The notes under the pieces were generated by a model, which searched no databases, had not been told where the DNA came from, and was given only the letters and a program-made list of their open reading frames with translations. Made by a program: the position numbers and the translations under genes. From UBA8389 sp035719105 (GTDB taxonomy: Bacteria; Bacteroidota; Bacteroidia; Bacteroidales; UBA1402): a stretch of 64,000 bases of DNA. This document shows, one piece after another, positions 60,347 through 64,000 of the stretch. The stretch is taken from NCBI GenBank assembly GCA_035719105.1, contig DASTGN010000004.1:310001-374000 (forward strand), given 5' to 3'. The stretch's first letter is position 1; each line of letters starts with the position of its first letter.

Positions 60347-61600
60347 ATGGCTAAAAAAGTTGAAACTATCAGTCTGATTGATACCTTTTCCGAATTCAAG
60401 GAACTGAAGAACATCGATCGCCTCACTATGGTAAGCGTGCTGGAAGAGTCTTTCCGCAATGTTCTTGCAAAAATGTTCGGCACCGACGAAAATTACGACG
60501 TTATCATCAATCCGGACAAAGGGGACTTTGAAATCTGGCGCAACCGTCAAATCGTTGAAGACGATGCTTTTGAAGATGAAAACTTACAGATCCGTCTGAC
60601 GGAAGCCAAAAAGATCGATGCTGACTTTGAAGTGGGCGAAGATGTAACCGACGAAGTTCATTTTGCAGATTTCGGACGACGTGCTGTTTTGAATCTTCGT
60701 CAGACATTAGCTTCCAAAATTCTCGAACTCCAAAAAGACAGCCTTTACAACCGCTTTGTGGAACGCATTGGTCAGATAGTCAGTGCCGAAGTTTATCAGA
60801 TTTGGAAAAAAGAAATTCTATTGCTCGATGATGAAGGCAACGAAATGTTGCTTCCAAAGACAGAACAAATACCTTCCGACTTCTATCGTAAGGGTGAAAG
60901 TGTCCGTGCAGTCGTTGAGCGTGTTGAAAATAAAAGCAACAACCCCAAGATCATTCTTTCCCGCACTTCTCCTGTCTTCCTTGAACGTTTGTTCGAATTG
61001 GAAGTACCCGAAATCCACGAAGGTTTGATTCTGATCAAAAAAGTTGCCCGCATACCGGGAGAACGCGCCAAAGTAGCCGTTGAATCCTATGACGAACGCA
61101 TCGACCCGGTTGGTGCATGCGTTGGTGTAAAGGGTGCCCGTATCCACGGTATCGTTCGAGAACTGCGTAATGAGAACATCGATGTCATTAATTATACTTC
61201 TAACATCAACTTGTTTATTCAACGCACATTGAGTCCGGCTAAGATTTCCTCCATACGTCTGGATGAAACAAACAAGAAAGCTGAAGTGTTCTTAAAACCT
61301 GAAGAGGTATCGTTAGCTATTGGCAAGGGCGGGATGAACATTAAGCTGGCGTCCATGCTGACGGGCTATGTAATCGATGTTTTCCGTGAAACAGATGATA
61401 TTGAAGATGATGACATCTATTTGGATGAATTTAAGGATGAAATCGATGCTTGGGTCATCGATGCACTCAAAAAGCTTGGTTGCGATACAGCTCGTAATGT
61501 TCTGGCCATTCCTCGTGATGAATTGATAGAGAAAGCGGACTTGGAAGAAAATACAGTAGATGAAGTGCTTGGCATCCTGCGTGCTGAATTTGAAGATTAA
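60347..61600 (+). CDS. nusA: transcription termination/antitermination factor NusA
   Basis: This 417-residue RNA polymerase-binding factor has an N-terminal polymerase-binding domain (ISLIDTFSEFKELKNIDRLT onwards), an S1 domain at about 135-200 (VERIGQIVSAEVYQIWKKEI), and two KH domains (PVGACVGVKGARIHGIVREL and LAIGKGGMNIKLASMLTGY). A short acidic tail replaces the two AR repeats of E. coli NusA, normal for the phylum. The gap to rimP is 37 bases and to infB 16 bases. Confidence 0.95.
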   Translation: MAKKVETISLIDTFSEFKELKNIDRLTMVSVLEESFRNVLAKMFGTDENYDVIINPDKGDFEIWRNRQIVEDDAFEDENLQIRLTEAKKIDADFEVGEDVTDEVHFADFGRRAVLNLRQTLASKILELQKDSLYNRFVERIGQIVSAEVYQIWKKEILLLDDEGNEMLLPKTEQIPSDFYRKGESVRAVVERVENKSNNPKIILSRTSPVFLERLFELEVPEIHEGLILIKKVARIPGERAKVAVESYDERIDPVGACVGVKGARIHGIVRELRNENIDVINYTSNINLFIQRTLSPAKISSIRLDETNKKAEVFLKPEEVSLAIGKGGMNIKLASMLTGYVIDVFRETDDIEDDDIYLDEFKDEIDAWVIDALKKLGCDTARNVLAIPRDELIEKADLEENTVDEVLGILRAEFED

Positions 61601-61616
61601 TTTTTAAAACCAATTT

Positions 61617-64000
61617 ATGTCGATTCGATTAAATAAGGTTACAAGAGATTTGAACGTTGGTATGTCCACATTGGTGGACTTCCTGCAAAAAAAAGGTCAT
61701 GTGGTGGAAAACAATCCCAACACAAAGATCTCGGAAGAAGAATATGAAATGCTGGTCAAAGAGTACAGCAAAGACATGACGCTTAAACAGGAAGCTGAAC
61801 GTCTGGTGCACGAACGAATTAACCGCGACCGGCCAAAAACAGAAGTTCCTGTGACTGTTCAACCTGCTGTTACGGAGCCTGTTGCAGAACCTACGCCGGC
61901 TCCCGTAGAAGAGGTGAAGCCAGTAGTTGTCACAAAGGAAGAGATTTACGAACCACATCCGCACATCAAAACTGTTGGTCACATTGACTTGGATCAGTTT
62001 AAACCGAAGCCCAAACAGGCTCCTGAACCAGTTCTTGAAAAACCAAAACCAGTAGAACCAAAGGTTGTCAAAGAGCCAATTAAGCCTGTTGATGTCGAAC
62101 CAGTGAAGCCTGTTGTGAAGGAAACGCCTGCACCGGTTATACCTGTGGTTGAACCTGAAAAGCCCAAGGAAAAAGCTCCTGAGGTAAAAATTCCTGAACC
62201 AATAAAGGTTGTTCCTGAAACGCCTGTAGTTGAAGAGGTGCCGTCCGAACCCGAAATTTTCAAGTTGGGTGGTAATAAATTGGAATCGAATATCAAAGTA
62301 ATCAAGACCATTGACCTGGATGCTTTGAATCAGTCCACTCGACCCAAGAAAAAGACTCAAGCAGAAAAGAAAAAGGAACGCGAAGAAAAAAATCAAGCTG
62401 AAAAGCCTAAAACAACCGCTCCGGGTGCTCGAACCAATGAATCGACCATTCCTAAGCCTGTTGCAGCAAGCACTGATCCGAACTTTCAAAAGAAGAAACG
62501 CAGTCGCATCAAGGATGGAAAAGTCAGAGTCAACGATACACAGACTCCAGGAACTCCCAGAGTTTCACAAAGTAGCTCTGATATCAAATCTCGACTAAAG
62601 AAACCAGTACTCAAATCGGAGGTCAGCACGGAAGACGTTTCCAAGCAAGTCAAAGAAACATTGGCGCGTTTGACTTCCAAACCTAAAAAGGGCACTAAAT
62701 ATCGTAAGGATAAACGTGAAGCGGGTTCTCAACGTCGTATGGAGGAAGCTGAACAGGAACGCCTTGAAAGCCAGACCATTAAAATTACTGAATTTGTTAC
62801 TGTCAACGACTTGGCGAACATGATGAATGTTCCGGCCGTTCAGGTTATATCCACTTGTATGAGCATTGGACAGATGGTATCCATCAATCAACGTCTCGAT
62901 GCTGAAACCATCAACTTCGTCGCTGATGAATTCGGATTCAAAACCGAATATGTAAGTGCTGAAGTTATGGAGGCTATCCAGGTAGAAGAAGATTCGGAGG
63001 AAGATTTGCTCCCTCGTCCTCCGATTGTAACCGTCATGGGTCACGTCGACCACGGTAAAACATCCTTGCTTGACTACATTCGTAATGCAAACGTGATCGC
63101 CGGCGAAGCCGGAGGTATTACGCAGCATATTGGTGCATATAATGTTACGTTGAAAGACGGACGTAAAATTACTTTCTTAGACACTCCGGGTCACGAAGCA
63201 TTTACTGCCATGCGTGCTCGTGGAGCCAAAGTCACTGACATCGTCATTATCATTGTGGCTGCTGATGACAACGTGATGCCTCAAACCATTGAGGCCATCA
63301 ACCATGCTGCTGCTGCAAACGTACCGATGCTTTTCGCTATCAACAAAATTGACAAGCCGGGCGCTGATCCGGAAAAAATTAAGGAAACCTTGGCACAAAT
63401 GAATTATTTGGTAGAAGATTGGGGTGGTAAATACCAATCTCAGGATATCTCTGCCAAACAAGGTTTAAACGTTAAGGAACTGCTCGAAAAGGTATTGTTG
63501 GAAGCAGAAATGTTGGAACTTAAAGCAAATCCTAATAAAAAAGCAACTGGTTCTGTCATTGAATCCTCCTTGGACAAAGGCCGTGGTTATGTAGCCACTG
63601 TCTTGGTTAATAACGGAACGCTCAAAATAGGTGATATTGTCATTGCAGGTATCAACCACGGACGTATCAAGGCGATGTTCAATGAACGCGGTGTTCGTGT
63701 CAAAACTGCTGGACCAGCCGAGCCTGTTATGATTCTTGGTTTGAACGGCGCTCCTCAAGCAGGGGATAATTTCCATGTTTTGGATACAGAACAAGAAGCC
63801 CGTGAAATAGCCAACAAACGCGAACAATTGCAACGTGAACAAGGTCTTAGAACCAACAAATTGCTTACGTTGGCAGAAATCGGTCGTCGTATTGCTGTCG
63901 GAAACTTCAAAGAACTAAATGTCATCGTCAAGGGCGACGTAGATGGTTCGGTCGAAGCATTGTCTGACTCACTGATTAAACTGACAACTGAAGAAATTCA
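61617..64000 (+). CDS. infB: translation initiation factor IF-2, 3' end outside the window
   Basis: An open frame runs from ATG 61617 to the right edge without a stop, giving the first 794 residues plus two bases. The N-terminal IF2N segment SIRLNKVTRDLNVGMSTLVD is clear. Residues about 70-210 are a Pro/Glu/Lys/Val-rich linker, then a basic region to about 370. A second IF2N-type domain (ITEFVTVNDLANMMNVPAVQ) precedes the GTPase, with G1 GHVDHGKT at 475-482, G3 DTPGHEAF from 522 and NKID from 576. Domains II and III begin before the edge. It is the third gene of rimP-nusA-infB. Long open frames on the opposite strand here are coding shadows. Confidence 0.97.
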   Translation, partial: MSIRLNKVTRDLNVGMSTLVDFLQKKGHVVENNPNTKISEEEYEMLVKEYSKDMTLKQEAERLVHERINRDRPKTEVPVTVQPAVTEPVAEPTPAPVEEVKPVVVTKEEIYEPHPHIKTVGHIDLDQFKPKPKQAPEPVLEKPKPVEPKVVKEPIKPVDVEPVKPVVKETPAPVIPVVEPEKPKEKAPEVKIPEPIKVVPETPVVEEVPSEPEIFKLGGNKLESNIKVIKTIDLDALNQSTRPKKKTQAEKKKEREEKNQAEKPKTTAPGARTNESTIPKPVAASTDPNFQKKKRSRIKDGKVRVNDTQTPGTPRVSQSSSDIKSRLKKPVLKSEVSTEDVSKQVKETLARLTSKPKKGTKYRKDKREAGSQRRMEEAEQERLESQTIKITEFVTVNDLANMMNVPAVQVISTCMSIGQMVSINQRLDAETINFVADEFGFKTEYVSAEVMEAIQVEEDSEEDLLPRPPIVTVMGHVDHGKTSLLDYIRNANVIAGEAGGITQHIGAYNVTLKDGRKITFLDTPGHEAFTAMRARGAKVTDIVIIIVAADDNVMPQTIEAINHAAAANVPMLFAINKIDKPGADPEKIKETLAQMNYLVEDWGGKYQSQDISAKQGLNVKELLEKVLLEAEMLELKANPNKKATGSVIESSLDKGRGYVATVLVNNGTLKIGDIVIAGINHGRIKAMFNERGVRVKTAGPAEPVMILGLNGAPQAGDNFHVLDTEQEAREIANKREQLQREQGLRTNKLLTLAEIGRRIAVGNFKELNVIVKGDVDGSVEALSDSLIKLTTEEI

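Noticed and set aside
61629..62489. 286-codon open frame on the minus strand
   Set aside because: It lies wholly antisense to infB, which is in frame from 61617 with intact IF2N and GTPase motifs. The reverse product has low-complexity Phe/Arg/Leu composition and no recognisable domain.
62595..63842. Further minus-strand open frames of 94-177 codons
   Set aside because: All are shadows of infB; none has a plausible promoter, start context or family resemblance.
1..64000. CRISPR array, insertion sequence, prophage, integron, toxin-antitoxin or defence system
   Set aside because: No direct-repeat array, transposase, integrase, phage structural gene, small toxin-antitoxin pair or nuclease/ATPase defence module was seen on reading both strands.

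Overview
This window is a gene-dense piece of core chromosome from a member of the Bacteroidota, most likely the order Bacteroidales. Three things point there. About thirty intergenic spaces carry the Bacteroidota -7 promoter box TAnnTTTG. Several families largely confined to that phylum are present (DUF4254, DUF4271, DUF4294, DUF3109, HhH-plus-barrel outer-membrane proteins). Familiar Bacteroidales gene sets also occur: sdhCAB/frdCAB, DUF4271-hemD-rnpA-yidD-tatD, parE-coaD-S41 peptidase-metF and rimP-nusA-infB. The genus cannot be named from sequence alone.

Layout. 1-5530: a cell-surface glycan locus, probably lipopolysaccharide core. It holds a truncated GT2 at the left edge, then DUF4254, a GT9 heptosyltransferase-like enzyme, a Kdo/LPS-kinase-like protein and a pyruvyl transferase on +, facing two GT2 enzymes on -. 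The two GT2 genes end a minus-strand series with serine acetyltransferase, an RlmL-like methyltransferase and RNase H (to 8265). 8307-12380: a HIT protein, then succinate dehydrogenase/fumarate reductase. 12389-16532: an SDR facing DUF4271-hemD-rnpA-yidD-tatD. 16578-28791: an atypical OmpR-type regulator, tyrS, tRNA-Gln, queG, purD, a membrane protein, mnmD, a radical SAM protein, a pair of outer-membrane proteins, DUF4294 and metK. 28964-35015: a leuS-yitT-barrel-sulP series. 35119-44142: nadB, mscL, an M16 protease, and DUF2723 with a polysaccharide deacetylase. 44145-53033: dprA, thioesterase, U32 protein, dusB, metF, S41 protease, coaD and parE. 53068-64000: a GNAT protein, rpsO, bipA, DUF3109, gpmI, an OmpA lipoprotein, and rimP-nusA-infB, with infB running off the right edge.

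Themes. RNA maturation and translation dominate (rnpA, rlmL, queG, mnmD, dusB, U32, tyrS, leuS, rpsO, bipA, rimP, nusA, infB, tRNA-Gln), followed by envelope glycan and outer-membrane functions. Operon structure is tight, with many 1-11 nt overlaps and several convergent overlaps. No gap between genes exceeds 300 bases. I see no insertion sequence, prophage, integron, CRISPR array, toxin-antitoxin pair or defence island. The most interesting signals are regulatory or poorly characterised: a structured metK leader, a promoter inside the terminator loop upstream of rnpA, a pseudo-receiver regulator, and conserved uncharacterised envelope gene pairs. I found no clear undescribed multi-gene system.
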